Shown here one piece after another: positions 1-9,869 of a stretch of DNA of 64,000 nucleotides (within the stretch, counting starts at the first letter, position 1; each line of letters starts with the position of its first letter). The notes beneath the pieces were generated by a model, which made no database searches, was not told the DNA's origin, and was given only the letters and a program-made list of their open reading frames with translations. The stretch comes from Silvibacterium bohemicum (GTDB lineage Bacteria; Acidobacteriota; Terriglobia; Terriglobales; Acidobacteriaceae), in contig NZ_LBHJ01000004.1 in NCBI RefSeq assembly GCF_001006305.1, positions 558,001 to 622,000 on the forward strand, given 5' to 3'. The position numbers and the translations under genes are program-made.

Positions 1-797
1 AGACGACCAAGATTCATTCCGTCGCCGGTGTTCTCGATCCCGAGGCGGGACTGGTAACCCAGCGGCCCTTTCGCTCGCCACATCACACGATCTCTGACGC
101 CGGGCTTATCGGAGGAGGCGTCATTCCGCACCCCGGCGAGGTTTCGCTCGCGCACAACGGCGTGCTCTTTCTCGACGAGCTGCCGGAGTTCCCGCGCAAT
201 GTGCTCGAAGTGCTGCGCCAGCCTCTTGAGGACCGCACAGTCACCATTGCTCGCGCTTCAATGTCTCTGAGTTTTCCATCCGCCTTCATGCTCGCCGCCG
301 CCATGAACCCCTGCCCCTGCGGCTATTTCAATGACAAGTCGCGCGAGTGCCACTGCACTCCGCCGATCATCCAGCGTTACGTCTCCAAGGTCTCCGGACC
401 GCTGCTCGATCGCATCGACATCCACATCGAGGTCCCTGCCGTGCAGTATCGCGAGCTGCGCGCCGGCGCATCGAGCGAGAGTTCGGCGAGCATCCGGGCG
501 CGGGTTCTCAAAGCTCGCGGGCTGCAGAGCGAACGCTTCGCCCACGCTCGCGAAAAAATCTATTCCAACGCGCAGATGAGCACCCGCCAGATTCGCGCCT
601 TCTGCGAACTCGGCCCCGACGCCGAGAAGCTTCTGGAACGCGCCATGCAGCAACAGGGGCTCACAGCCCGCGCTCATGACCGCATCTTAAAAGTGGCTCG
701 CACCATCGCCGACCTCGAAGGTCAAAGCGCGCTCACCGTAGCCCACATCGCCGAAGCCATCCAGTATCGGACGCTCGACCGCAGTTATTGGAGCTAG
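1..797 (+). CDS. comM: ComM/YifB-type AAA+ protein, C-terminal part (cut by window edge)
   Basis: The frame is open from the left edge (first full codon at 3) to TAG at 797, giving about 264 residues of a family usually near 500. Visible features are the conserved RPFRSPHH stretch, the Walker B segment [10 protein letters not shown] about 50-60 residues in, the cysteine-rich PCPCGYFND...CHC stretch characteristic of this family, and a C-terminal Mg_chelatase_C region. The Walker A motif lies outside the window. Family members are hexameric AAA+ motors; ComM promotes branch migration during natural transformation in other bacteria. That role is family knowledge, not shown here. The next gene starts 100 bp downstream on the same strand. 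Confidence 0.93.
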   Translation, partial: TTKIHSVAGVLDPEAGLVTQRPFRSPHHTISDAGLIGGGVIPHPGEVSLAHNGVLFLDELPEFPRNVLEVLRQPLEDRTVTIARASMSLSFPSAFMLAAAMNPCPCGYFNDKSRECHCTPPIIQRYVSKVSGPLLDRIDIHIEVPAVQYRELRAGASSESSASIRARVLKARGLQSERFAHAREKIYSNAQMSTRQIRAFCELGPDAEKLLERAMQQQGLTARAHDRILKVARTIADLEGQSALTVAHIAEAIQYRTLDRSYWS

Positions 798-896
798 GCA
801 GACGTATACCTTAAAAATCGAAAGCTTAACGTCGCGTCCCTTGAACGTTGAGCTCAGGCAACTCAGACGGAGAACCTCCCCTGAGACAATGGAACG

Positions 897-2723
897 ATGA
901 ACGAGACAACTGGGAGCGAGGGAACGGGGCGCGAAACAACGGGGAGCGAGCCAATTGCCGAGTATCGCCGCCGCTTGAGCGCGATCGCCGATTCTACAAA
1001 CCGCTACCGCGGGCGCGATAAAGTCTTTGCAGCGGCCAAGCTGATTCTCGGCGTTTTCATCGTCCTCGCTGCAATCTGGCTGGTGAAGTACCACGCGGCC
1101 CGGTTGTACTTGCTGCTGATCCCCATTTTGCTTTTCGTCGTTCTTGGCGTACTGCACGAGCGAATCTTAAAGCGGCTGCGCTCCGATGCTCGGCTCCAGT
1201 CCTATTACAACCAGGGCATCGCTCGCATCGAGAATCGCTGGGCTGGCATTGGAGAAACCGGCGAACGATTCCTCGACCCTTCACATCCTTACGCGCGCGA
1301 TCTCGATATCTTCGGCCCTGGCAGCCTCTTTCAATTGCTCTGCACGGCTCGAACCAGTTCGGGGGAACAGACCTTGGCTGCGTGGTTGATGGCCGCAGCG
1401 CCTGTCCCCGAAATCACAGCACGCCAGGAAGCAGTTCAAGAACTGACCCCGAAGGTGGACTTGCGCGAACGCCTGGTTCTCGCCGGAGAAGAAGTCAAAA
1501 AAAACGTTCATCCCGAAGCACTGATCGCATGGGCGGAGAACGCACAGCCATTGAACCGTGCCTCGATTCGCCTCACTACACTCCTTCTGACTGCTTTGTG
1601 GCTGCTCAGCCTGGTCGCCTGGTGGAGATGGGACTGGATGGCCGCTGCTCTCGCCATAAGCCTTGTCAATTTCGGAGTGAGCTACAAGCTCCGTTCGCGA
1701 ATGAACCGCGCCGCGGAAGGTGTCTACGGCGCGCAGCATGATCTCGCCTTATTGGCGGGCATCTTGAAAATCATCGAAGCAGAGGCGGCAACTGCGCCGA
1801 AGATCGTTCAGCTGCAGCACAGGCTCGGCCGCTCCGGCGTGCTGGCCTCGCAGGCGATAGTGGCTTTGAGCAAGCGCGTCGAATGGCTCGAATCGAACGA
1901 TAACTGGTTTGTGAAGATATTCGACCCATTCATCTTCTACTTTCCCCACTGCGTGATGGCGATCGACGCCTGGCGTACGCGCCATGGCGCGGCGATTCGC
2001 GAATGGCTCGCCGTCACCGGAGAGGTCGAAGCACTCACCTCGTTCGCACTCTATTCCTACGAGCACCCCGCGGACACCTTTCCGCAAATGCCGGAAGGCG
2101 GACCCTATCTTGACGCCGAGGGTCTCGCTCATCCCCTGCTCGCGCGCGCAAACGCAGTTCCGAACGATTTGAAGCTCGACCGTAATCTGCAACTGCTGGT
2201 CATCAGCGGCCCCAACATGGCGGGCAAGAGCACGTTCATCCGCAGCATCGGCATCAATGCCGTCCTCGCTCTGGCCGGAGCGCCGGTTTGCGCCCGCCGC
2301 ATGACGCTCTCCAGCCTTCAGGTAGCTGCCTCGATCTGCATCCTTGATTCGCTGCAAGGGGGGCTCTCGCGCTTTTATGCCGAGATCTCCCGCCTGAAAC
2401 AAATCGACGAGTTAAGCAAAGCGGATACTCCTGTCCTCTTCCTGCTCGATGAGCTGCTCTCGGGCACCAACTCCTACGACCGCCGCATTGGAACCGAATC
2501 GTTCGTGCGCAGCCTGCTCGGGCGCGGAGCAATCGGTCTGGTGACCACCCACGACCTGGCGCTGGCCGAGATCGCCGAGCGCATCGGAACGACTGCTGCG
2601 AACTTCCACTTCGAGGACACCTTCGAAGACGGCAAGCTGCACTTCGACTACAAGCTGACACCCGGCATCGTGCAGACCACCAACGCGCTGCTGCTCATGC
2701 GCTCGATTGGCCTCGACGTGTAA
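897..2723 (+). CDS. Membrane-anchored MutS domain V ATPase (MutS-related protein)
   Basis: 608 residues. Hydrophobic stretches at about residues 48-85 and 222-262 predict two pairs of membrane segments. A MutS-type ATPase domain fills the C-terminal third: Walker A GPNMAGKST at residues 438-446, Walker B LFLLDELLSGTN near 513-524 and a TTHD switch motif at about 547. The mismatch-recognition domain I of true MutS is missing, and so is the Smr nuclease of MutS2. It therefore belongs to the group of MutS-related proteins of unknown function found in Bacteroidota and Acidobacteriota. A role in canonical mismatch repair is unlikely because the protein appears membrane-bound. The ATG at 897 has only a weak upstream GGAACG. 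Confidence 0.85.
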   Translation: MNETTGSEGTGRETTGSEPIAEYRRRLSAIADSTNRYRGRDKVFAAAKLILGVFIVLAAIWLVKYHAARLYLLLIPILLFVVLGVLHERILKRLRSDARLQSYYNQGIARIENRWAGIGETGERFLDPSHPYARDLDIFGPGSLFQLLCTARTSSGEQTLAAWLMAAAPVPEITARQEAVQELTPKVDLRERLVLAGEEVKKNVHPEALIAWAENAQPLNRASIRLTTLLLTALWLLSLVAWWRWDWMAAALAISLVNFGVSYKLRSRMNRAAEGVYGAQHDLALLAGILKIIEAEAATAPKIVQLQHRLGRSGVLASQAIVALSKRVEWLESNDNWFVKIFDPFIFYFPHCVMAIDAWRTRHGAAIREWLAVTGEVEALTSFALYSYEHPADTFPQMPEGGPYLDAEGLAHPLLARANAVPNDLKLDRNLQLLVISGPNMAGKSTFIRSIGINAVLALAGAPVCARRMTLSSLQVAASICILDSLQGGLSRFYAEISRLKQIDELSKADTPVLFLLDELLSGTNSYDRRIGTESFVRSLLGRGAIGLVTTHDLALAEIAERIGTTAANFHFEDTFEDGKLHFDYKLTPGIVQTTNALLLMRSIGLDV

Positions 2724-3450
2724 CGTCGGCATATCGCCCCGATCCCCCGAATCATTTAATGATGGACGAATGGAATTTTGTCCTCATTTAGCTGTTCTTA
2801 AGCTGTACGCTGCCGAGCGCCGAATATCCGCTGGCAAATGAGTGAAATGCGGCCTTCGGGTTCCGATGGCGGAGAAATAAGAGTAAGAAATCCAGAAAAT
2901 ATATGAAAAACAGAATAAGTAAACTTGCTGATCAGTTGGTAACTCCAACGCAAACCCAACAAACTTAGGTAATTAGTTTCATTTGGGGAGCATTTGCTTA
3001 TCTCCAGTTCCTGGAATCACACTCGACACATTTCTATGAAAAAAGTATTGACCCACGGCGGAGAGAGGTTTATTTTCAACCTTGCACTTAGGAAATGTTC
3101 CTTCGAAACAGGCCTGTTGCAGCTGAAGTCACTGCATCCTGTCGGTATTTCCCGCCATGACCATGTTTCCGTAGATCCAGAGAACCGGGTCCATGGAATT
3201 ACTCGGCCGTTGTGAAGTCGCGAAGGAATTCTGAAAGTTCAATTGCAGTTTGCTCAGCGTGAAAGTCCGTAAGGTCAGCTAGGTTTTCGCGCAGATGTCA
3301 GAAAAAATGTTGACCATGAATGCTGTCTCGCGCGTCTAAAGGGACAGAAAGCAAAGACCGACATAGGGTAGCCGTAGATAATCCCGGAACTACCTTTCCC
3401 AGCCCGAGAATGAAAGGTTGCGTGAAGCGGTCGAGAAGGAGAGTACGAAT
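2724..3450. other. 727-bp spacer without a convincing gene
   Basis: About 730 bp separate the MutS-like gene from the omega-like gene. The part at about 2880-3040 is visibly AT-richer than its surroundings. The short open frames here (for example 2994-3215) lack family features and a good ribosome-binding site. A near-consensus promoter lies at 3048-3076, and a second TTGACC at 3310 lacks a good -10. If the promoter at 3048 serves the next gene, its transcript would have a leader of about 370 nt. Confidence 0.5.
3048..3076 (+). promoter_or_regulatory. Candidate sigma70-type promoter upstream of the omega-like gene and rho
   Basis: A TTGACC -35 box (3048-3053) is followed after exactly 17 bp by TATTTT (3071-3076). 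It is the best match in this spacer and points toward the omega-like gene and rho. Inferred from sequence only. Confidence 0.45.
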
Positions 3451-3669
3451 ATGCGTTCTGATTTAATTTTTGGGGCTCTTGCCCATGTTGAAAACCGGTA
3501 TCAGCTCTGCCAGTTGGCCTCGAAGGCCACTCGCAAGCTGCATAAGCCGAACACTCGTCTCCAGGACACGACGAATGATGTGCTACTCCGCTTTCACGAG
3601 ACCAACCCGGCGGCCGGTTCGGCCGTTTCCGCCCACCAGACAGCAATCCAGCAGCGCCGCGCAGCTTAA
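3451..3669 (+). CDS. rpoZ: RNA polymerase omega-subunit-like small protein
   Basis: 72 residues from the ATG at 3451, which has a well-placed AAGGAGA eight bases upstream; an in-frame ATG at 3418 has none. The segment ENRYQLCQLASKATRKLH (residues 14-31) matches the omega core motif NRYELVxxASKRARQL, and the protein has the family's usual size (60-90 residues). Omega helps assemble RNA polymerase by holding the beta-prime C-terminus and is a target of ppGpp in some bacteria. The gene lies 143 bp upstream of rho rather than next to gmk or relA/spoT as in many genomes. The assignment rests on this short motif, so it is probable rather than certain. Confidence 0.65.
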   Translation: MRSDLIFGALAHVENRYQLCQLASKATRKLHKPNTRLQDTTNDVLLRFHETNPAAGSAVSAHQTAIQQRRAA

Positions 3670-3812
3670 TCGCGCGGCTTTGCCGTCCCACCAGCTCCCC
3701 CTGATCGATCCTCCAGAGAATCTAGAAACAAGGGTCCACCGAATTGCCGTTCGATCCGTAACTTCCTTCCTGGCACCGCCCCCCATCCTAAAAAACCCAC
3801 CGCAGGTAAAAA

Positions 3813-5063
<1,251 letters not shown>

Positions 5064-5113
5064 CAGCCTTCACTTCGTCGTTCAAAACGGAGTGAGGGAA
5101 TCTCAGCGATCTC

Positions 5114-5157
5114 AAGCAGCAGAAGGGAGTCCGCGCGGACTCCCTTCTGCTGCTTTT
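5114..5157 (+). terminator. Perfect hairpin downstream of rho
   Basis: Two perfectly complementary 21-base arms (5114-5134 and 5135-5155) begin with AAGCAGCAGAAGGGAGTC and meet at CCGCGCGG, so the loop is effectively the inner GCGC. A short T run follows. The stem is long and GC-rich. It lies between rho (+) and the YciI gene (-), so it could stop transcription from both sides. Confidence 0.85.
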
Positions 5158-5224
5158 CTGCTTGTTATCCCAACGGCTTGAAGTGAACCGAAGGATCTGC
5201 AGTCAGCTCGTGGCGCTACCGAGT

Positions 5225-5590
5225 TCAGTATTCCACTCGCACCGCATCCAGCGAAGGCAGAAATACCGGGCGAAGCTCCATCCTTAGCCGCCCTGCTCGC
5301 GCTCCCGGATCGTCATTCGCAAGCTGCGACGCCTCCTCCAGATTTTCCGCCTGCAACAGTGTGATCCCTACCAGATCGTCGGCATCGTCCACGACCGGAC
5401 CGGTGATCATGAACCGCCTCGCCTCCAGCTGCGTCCGCAGGAACGCCAGATGCGCGAGCATTAGCTCAGGCGAATCGCCGGTCTCGTTCCATTGCGGTCC
5501 CTTGCGCATCAGGCAAAGGAAATAGCCCTTGAGATTGCGGGGCACGTCTTTCATTCTTGCGGATTTGGCTGACACGTTCTTCTCCGTCAC
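5225..5590 (-). CDS. YciI-family protein
   Basis: Up to 121 residues from a GTG at 5590 (weak GGAAG upstream), or 109 from the ATG at 5554. The second is attractive because it gives the short N-terminus usual for the family, but neither start has a strong ribosome-binding site. The body resembles the YciI/DGPF fold: an early beta strand (LKGYFLCLMR), a helix containing AHLAFLRTQLEARRF, TGPVVDDADDLVGITLL and the closing strand RMELRPVF. YciI-like proteins are small dimeric alpha-beta barrels of largely unknown function, sometimes enzymatic through a His-Asp pair. The gene stands alone and convergent to rho. Confidence 0.7.
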   Translation of the reverse strand: MTEKNVSAKSARMKDVPRNLKGYFLCLMRKGPQWNETGDSPELMLAHLAFLRTQLEARRFMITGPVVDDADDLVGITLLQAENLEEASQLANDDPGARAGRLRMELRPVFLPSLDAVRVEY

Positions 5591-5633
5591 TCAGCTTCCA
5601 GAATAACGGCAGCAAGGAGCAAGCGTCCGCGGA

Positions 5634-6203
5634 TCAGTTCTTCTGCTCTTCGAAATCATCGCCGGAGAAGCGGGGAATGCCGAAGTGCCCGCGCAGGTGC
5701 AACAGATCGAGCGGACTCAGCGTTCCGTTCACAGCCACCAGGTTCACATTGGTTTCATTCGCTATAAGCAAAACCATTCCTTCGACATTGCCGTGCGCGA
5801 AGCGTATCCATACATCGGTACGGCCGGGATGCGGCGCGGCGGCGTGCGACTGCTTGGTGACCAGGTGCTTCCAGCCCCGGTCATGGTACTGCGAGCGCAC
5901 CGAATCGAGAATGGCCGGATCATAAAGCCCAGGCTGGGGATAGCGGAAGGTGTGTACGGATATCCCGCGCAGCTTCGCGACCACACGCCTGGTGTCGTCA
6001 TCGCCGAGAAAATTGTTGGCCATATCCAACATCGACTTGTCGAAGGTGACATCGGTATGGAAGCTGGCATGTTTCCCCAGCGCTTCCATCCCTTGAGGTA
6101 TCCAGCTGTCGTCGGGGAAGCTCTGCTCCTGTGCATGCATCGGGGACAACAGGGCGAGGAAGGCGATAACTGCAAGTAACGTTGATCGATAGATTCGTGG
6201 CAT
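5634..6203 (-). CDS. Exported DUF4252 protein
   Basis: 189 residues. The N-terminus is a clear signal peptide (MPRIYRSTLLAVIAFLALL, cleavage probable after MHA at residue 24). The mature part follows the DUF4252 pattern: LDMANNFLGDDDTRRVVAKL, a GISVHTFRY strand, a GWKHLVTKQS strand and a final GHFGIPRF. DUF4252 proteins are periplasmic or outer-membrane-associated, have unknown function and often lie beside ECF sigma/anti-sigma genes. No such genes are adjacent here. It is divergent from the alanyl-tRNA editing gene across a 151-bp spacer containing a small ACCAA/TTGGT hairpin at about 6244-6256. Confidence 0.8.
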   Translation of the reverse strand: MPRIYRSTLLAVIAFLALLSPMHAQEQSFPDDSWIPQGMEALGKHASFHTDVTFDKSMLDMANNFLGDDDTRRVVAKLRGISVHTFRYPQPGLYDPAILDSVRSQYHDRGWKHLVTKQSHAAAPHPGRTDVWIRFAHGNVEGMVLLIANETNVNLVAVNGTLSPLDLLHLRGHFGIPRFSGDDFEEQKN

Positions 6204-6354
6204 GAAGTTATAGACGACTACAACCCTCTAAACGCATATTCCCACCAAAAGTTGGTAGAAAAAGGGGAGAATCTCTCTGTCCAACTCTCAGCCAATCAAT
6301 GACTTTCTCCGCTACACTTGAGAGCTGGTTGTACTTTTCACCTTTGGAGAAGTA

Positions 6355-7632
6355 ATGACGGACCGCTTGTTTTATCGCGACTCGTTTGTTCGGGCCTTTG
6401 CTGCAAACGTAACCGATATACGGGAGGCTTCGCGGGCCGACGGTATATCGGTCTGGCAGATCGCCCTGGATCGCACCGCTTTTTACCCAACCAGCGGAGG
6501 CCAGCCTCACGACACGGGAGTCCTGCGCGCGACCTCCCGCAATGGGGCGATTCTGGAAGCCGCCATCGAAAGCGTGGAAGAGGACGAAAGCGGCCAGGTC
6601 TGGCACTACACCCGCAAGCCTCTGCAGGCCGGAACTACGGTTGAAGGCGAAATCGATTGGTCGCGCCGGCTAGACCACATCCAGCAACATTCCGGTCAGC
6701 ATCTTCTTTCGGCGGTCTTCGCTCGAGAGCTCAGCGCGCCCACGGTGTCCTTTCACCTGGGAGAAACGGTGTCGACCATCGATCTGGCGACGGCGCCCAT
6801 CGCGCGACACACCCTCCAGCGCATTGAAAGAATCGCCAACGAATTGATCGCGGAGGACCGCGCGGTCTCTGTCCGCACCGTCGAGCGCGCCGAGGCCGAA
6901 AGCCTCCTGGCTACCGGCGATCTGCGCAAGCTTCCCGAGCGCGAAGGCTCCATCCGCCTGATTGAAATCGCCGATTACGATCTGAATGCCTGCGGCGGCA
7001 CGCATGTGCGCTCCACCGGCCAGATTGGAGGGCTGCTGATCCGCTCCGTGGAAAAGGTGAGCCGGGGCTTCCGCGTCGAATTCCTCTGTGGACTCCGCGC
7101 CGCTGACGCCGCCAGACATGACTTTGAGCTGCTGGGACGCGCCGCGGGCACGCTCTCCACGAAGCCCGAGGAGATTCCTGCTGCCGTCGAGCGCCTGGTG
7201 GGCGAGGCCAAAGCCGCCGCGAAGGAAAGACAGAAGCTCCTGGAAGAAGTGGCGACCTATCACGCCACGCGTCTAGTGGTCGAAGAGCTATTCCAGGAAA
7301 ATCTCCGCCTGGTTTGTCGCATGTTCGCCGATCGAGGCAACGACTACATTCGCCTTCTGGGTTCGAAGGTCACCGCATCTGTTCCTCGCACGGTTGCGCT
7401 GCTTGCCTCGACGGAGTCCTCTCCGGCGCGGGTGGTGCTGGCGCGCAGCGGCGACATCGATATTCACTGCGGAGAGATGATGAAGAAGGCGCTCGCGGAT
7501 TTCGGTTTCCGTGGCGGCGGCTCGCCGGACCTGGCGCAAGGCGATCTTCCCCAGGATGAAGTGGTAAATTTTTTGGCGATCGTCACCCGCGAACTTCGGG
7601 CAGCATTGATTCCACATCGCACTTCTCTATAG
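6355..7632 (+). CDS. Free-standing alanyl-tRNA editing protein (AlaX-L type) with DHHA1 domain
   Basis: 425 residues. The N-terminal half matches the editing half of alanyl-tRNA synthetase: the zinc-ligand motif HSGQH (residues 112-116) pairs with CGGTH (213-217). The C-terminal part carries a DHHA1 RNA-binding domain with the GGGSPDLAQG signature (about 387-396). The aminoacylation domain is absent, so this is a trans-editing factor of the long AlaX type that hydrolyses Ser- or Gly-tRNA(Ala). The ATG at 6355 follows GGAGAAGTA closely. It is convergent with the SpoIIE gene; the spacer between them has a perfect GGCGAT/ATCGCC mini-hairpin (7661-7674). Confidence 0.9.
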   Translation: MTDRLFYRDSFVRAFAANVTDIREASRADGISVWQIALDRTAFYPTSGGQPHDTGVLRATSRNGAILEAAIESVEEDESGQVWHYTRKPLQAGTTVEGEIDWSRRLDHIQQHSGQHLLSAVFARELSAPTVSFHLGETVSTIDLATAPIARHTLQRIERIANELIAEDRAVSVRTVERAEAESLLATGDLRKLPEREGSIRLIEIADYDLNACGGTHVRSTGQIGGLLIRSVEKVSRGFRVEFLCGLRAADAARHDFELLGRAAGTLSTKPEEIPAAVERLVGEAKAAAKERQKLLEEVATYHATRLVVEELFQENLRLVCRMFADRGNDYIRLLGSKVTASVPRTVALLASTESSPARVVLARSGDIDIHCGEMMKKALADFGFRGGGSPDLAQGDLPQDEVVNFLAIVTRELRAALIPHRTSL

Positions 7633-7724
7633 GTTTTCCCGCAACCACTGACCGCATATTGGCGATCTATCGCCGATATATCGCGAGCTGCTCAAGACCG
7701 AAGTCCGAACCATCCGCTTCTTGG

Positions 7725-8927
7725 TTACAGGACGCTGATCACGATCAGCGAAGCGTCGTCTTGAAATTGTCCGTGGCAGAATGCGGTCACGTCATCCAGG
7801 ACCTGCTGACGAATTCCGTGGGCTCCCGAGGCTCGGCTCGCCACCACCGACTGAATCAGCCGCTGATAGCCGAACTCCTCTTCGGCTTCGTCGGCGGCCT
7901 CGAGCACGCCATCCGTCAAGAGAAGCAGCGTATCTCCGGTCTTTAATTGTTGGTCACGATCGCTGTAGGTCCAGTGGGAGAATAGCCCCAGGACTCCGCT
8001 GTAGGCGGCGGGAAAGTCCACTGTCCCATCGGCATGCACCAGCAGCGGTAGGCAATGTCCGGCATTCTCGTACTGCATCACCCTCGTGTTGGCATCGAGC
8101 ACGCCGTAGAACAGAGTCACGAAGCGCCCGGGCGCGATATTGTCCGAGAGCGCCGCGTTGAGCCGAGCGCACATCGCTCCGGCAGAGGGATTGTCCCGCG
8201 CAAATGCCTTGACCGATGCCTGCAGATTGGCCATGAGCAGGGCCGCAGCCATGCCCTTGCCCGACACGTCGGCGATACATACTGCCATCTTATCGGCGCC
8301 TACGGGAAAGACATCAAAGTAGTCTCCGCTTACGCTCTTCGCAGGCTGCCAGGCGCAGGCGATCTGAAAACCTCGAAGCTGCGGCGTCTCGCGCGGCAGC
8401 AGATGCATCTGGATCTCGCCGGCTTGTTCCAGTTCGGAAAGATGCGCCTGCTTTTCTATCAGCCCCAGATGAACCTGGCTCTGCAGCTTCTCATTCTGGG
8501 CCTTCAGCCGCGCCTGGCTGTCGTCGAAGGCAAAGATCAGGGAGCCCACAATCAAAGTCACCAGCATCGCGAATGGCAATCCGCCGATAAACTCCTGCCA
8601 GAACGACACCGGAGGATGAAGCAGCAGGTAGATAGGAACTTCGGACAGAAGATCGCCCGCCAATCCGGCACACATCAGCAGCAGGAGATAGACAACCCAG
8701 TTCCACGGACGCGGCCGCTTTACATAGACCGGCCTGGTAGCCGATATCGCAAAGATCAGAACATTTCCAGTGATAAACGTGCCCAGCAACACTCCAACCA
8801 GCGTCCCTCGTGCGTGCAGTATCCACTCGACTGCCCATACGGACACCGACACCGCCGCGAGGACAAGCTGAAAGCCCAGCAGGCTGAAATTTCCTAATAC
8901 TTTTTTTTGATCGTTGGCCTTGGGCAT
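7725..8927 (-). CDS. Membrane-anchored SpoIIE/PP2C-type serine phosphatase
   Basis: 400 residues. The first ~150 residues contain about five hydrophobic segments, then a helical linker rich in Gln/Glu/Lys, then a SpoIIE-type PP2C domain from about residue 195 to the end. Metal-binding motifs SGDYFDV (about 200-206) and CIADVSGKG (about 215-223) are intact, as is the late LLLLTDGVLEA motif. Such phosphatases dephosphorylate anti-sigma-factor antagonists in partner-switching systems. No STAS or HATPase partner is encoded nearby, so its target is unknown. Transcription starts from the spacer that also holds the ribosomal-operon terminator and a dispersed repeat. Confidence 0.88.
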   Translation of the reverse strand: MPKANDQKKVLGNFSLLGFQLVLAAVSVSVWAVEWILHARGTLVGVLLGTFITGNVLIFAISATRPVYVKRPRPWNWVVYLLLLMCAGLAGDLLSEVPIYLLLHPPVSFWQEFIGGLPFAMLVTLIVGSLIFAFDDSQARLKAQNEKLQSQVHLGLIEKQAHLSELEQAGEIQMHLLPRETPQLRGFQIACAWQPAKSVSGDYFDVFPVGADKMAVCIADVSGKGMAAALLMANLQASVKAFARDNPSAGAMCARLNAALSDNIAPGRFVTLFYGVLDANTRVMQYENAGHCLPLLVHADGTVDFPAAYSGVLGLFSHWTYSDRDQQLKTGDTLLLLTDGVLEAADEAEEEFGYQRLIQSVVASRASGAHGIRQQVLDDVTAFCHGQFQDDASLIVISVL

Positions 8928-9000
8928 GGACGGATAACACTCTGGGGGCAGGCAATACGATAGCAGCGCGGTGACGGCGAGGCCAGCGTATTTCTTGGCT

Positions 9001-9033
9001 CAAAAGAAAAGCGCACCCGCAAACGGATGCGCT
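9001..9033 (-). terminator. Intrinsic terminator of the str-S10-spc-alpha supercluster
   Basis: Read on the minus strand, AGCGCATCCG and CGGGTGCGCT form a 10-bp stem (one G-T pair) around a TTTG loop, followed by TTTTCTTTTG. The order stem then U-run fits transcription arriving from rplQ. A related, imperfect copy of the stem (GCGCATCC...GGGTGCGC) lies at 9168-9188 without a U-run. The two copies bracket the dispersed repeat at 9041-9165. Confidence 0.8.
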
Positions 9034-9040
9034 GAGACTG

Positions 9041-9165
9041 ATGACAAACCTTTATAGCGCGAGCGGGGCGTTCCCTCAGCGGCTAAAGCCGCACTCATTC
9101 TGCCTGATTTATGTACGGCCTGAAGGCCGTACCCTTCCCAAACCAAGACTTTGTCAACTATCTGA
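9041..9165. repeat. Dispersed repeat of ~125 bp, copy A
   Basis: This stretch aligns over its full length with 42920-43045. Shared segments include TAGCGCGAGCGGG, TTCCCTCAGCGGCT, TTTATGTACGGCCTGAAGG and TTTGTC. Two internal palindromes, AGCGGCTAAAGCCGC and GTACGGCCTGAAGGCCGTAC, are preserved in outline in copy B. There is no coding potential. It lies between rplQ and its terminator, so it is probably transcribed. Confidence 0.8.
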
Positions 9166-9227
9166 GGCGCATCCGCGAAGGGTGCGCTTGAATTTGACCG
9201 GTTGAAATGAGTCCCGATCGGACGAGC

Positions 9228-9698
9228 TTAGGCCTGCTCTTCGCCGCCAGCGGGCTGCTGCTCTGCCAGCTGCTTCTGCAGCTCTTCGCGGCGCTTCTCG
9301 CGGGCTTCGGCACGCTTCTGCCGCTTCTCGTCGAGGATCTTTTCCGCGCCCAAAAGCTCGATGAAGGCCTTCTCGGCGCCGTCGCCCTTCTGGAAGCCGG
9401 TGCGGACGATGCGCAGATAGCCGCCGTTACGATCGCCGTAGCGCGGGGCTACGGTGTCGAACAGCCGCGTGACCGCTTCGCGGGTCTGCAGGAAAGAGAG
9501 AGCCTGACGCCGCGCGTGCACGTCGCCCTTCTTTCCCAGGGTGATGAGCTTTTCAACGTGAGGACGCGCAGCCTTGGCCTTGGTAATCGTGGTCTCGACG
9601 CGGTCCTCAAGAAGAATCGACGTGACCAGATTGCGCAGCAGAGCGCGGCGATGGCTGGTGTTCCGTCCCAGTTTGTATCCTGCATTGCGATGACGCAT
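9228..9698 (-). CDS. rplQ: 50S ribosomal protein L17
   Basis: 156 residues; starts MRHRNAGYKLGRNTSHRRAL, the canonical L17 N-terminus. The conserved core ends near residue 120. About 35 extra residues form a charged helix (AREKRREELQKQLAEQQ) ending in a Gly/Glu tail, while L17 in E. coli is 127 residues. L17 sits near the polypeptide exit tunnel, so the tail could reach the ribosome surface. It is the last gene of the supercluster, 171 bp behind rpoA. Confidence 0.98.
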   Translation of the reverse strand: MRHRNAGYKLGRNTSHRRALLRNLVTSILLEDRVETTITKAKAARPHVEKLITLGKKGDVHARRQALSFLQTREAVTRLFDTVAPRYGDRNGGYLRIVRTGFQKGDGAEKAFIELLGAEKILDEKRQKRAEAREKRREELQKQLAEQQPAGGEEQA

Positions 9699-9714
9699 GG
9701 CGTTTCTCTCTTTA

Positions 9715-9866
9715 TTAGGGCTCAGCGTTCAGGGCACAGGGTTCAGGGAGTTCCTGCCCATCACCTGCACGCCACGCGCCCGTCTTTAAATTCGTACTAT
9801 CTTGTCAGTTAGCAGCGCTCAGGGTCTGGGTCTTGCTGCACCCTGAGCCCGGAACGCTGCACCCTG
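9715..9866. repeat. Heptamer-repeat element in the rpoA-rplQ spacer
   Basis: Left arm (+ strand, 9715-9749): five units in exact 7-bp phase, TTAGGGC, TCAGCGT, TCAGGGC, ACAGGGT, TCAGGGA. Right arm (9832-9866), read on the minus strand: CAGGGTG, CAGCGTT, CCGGGCT, CAGGGTG, CAGCAAG. The two arms are inverted relative to each other and share CAGCGTT and CAGGG words, so they can pair imperfectly around a loop of about 80 nt. The element fills most of the spacer. Confidence 0.75.
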
Positions 9867-9869
9867 TAA

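Noticed and set aside
2994-3215. 73-codon frame in the spacer after the MutS-like gene
   Set aside because: No ribosome-binding site, no family motif, and it spans the predicted promoter at 3048.
9010-9188. Terminal inverted repeats of a transposable element around copy A of the 125-bp repeat
   Set aside because: The two flanking stems are each self-complementary and one is a normal terminator; copy B lacks them, so they are probably not element ends.
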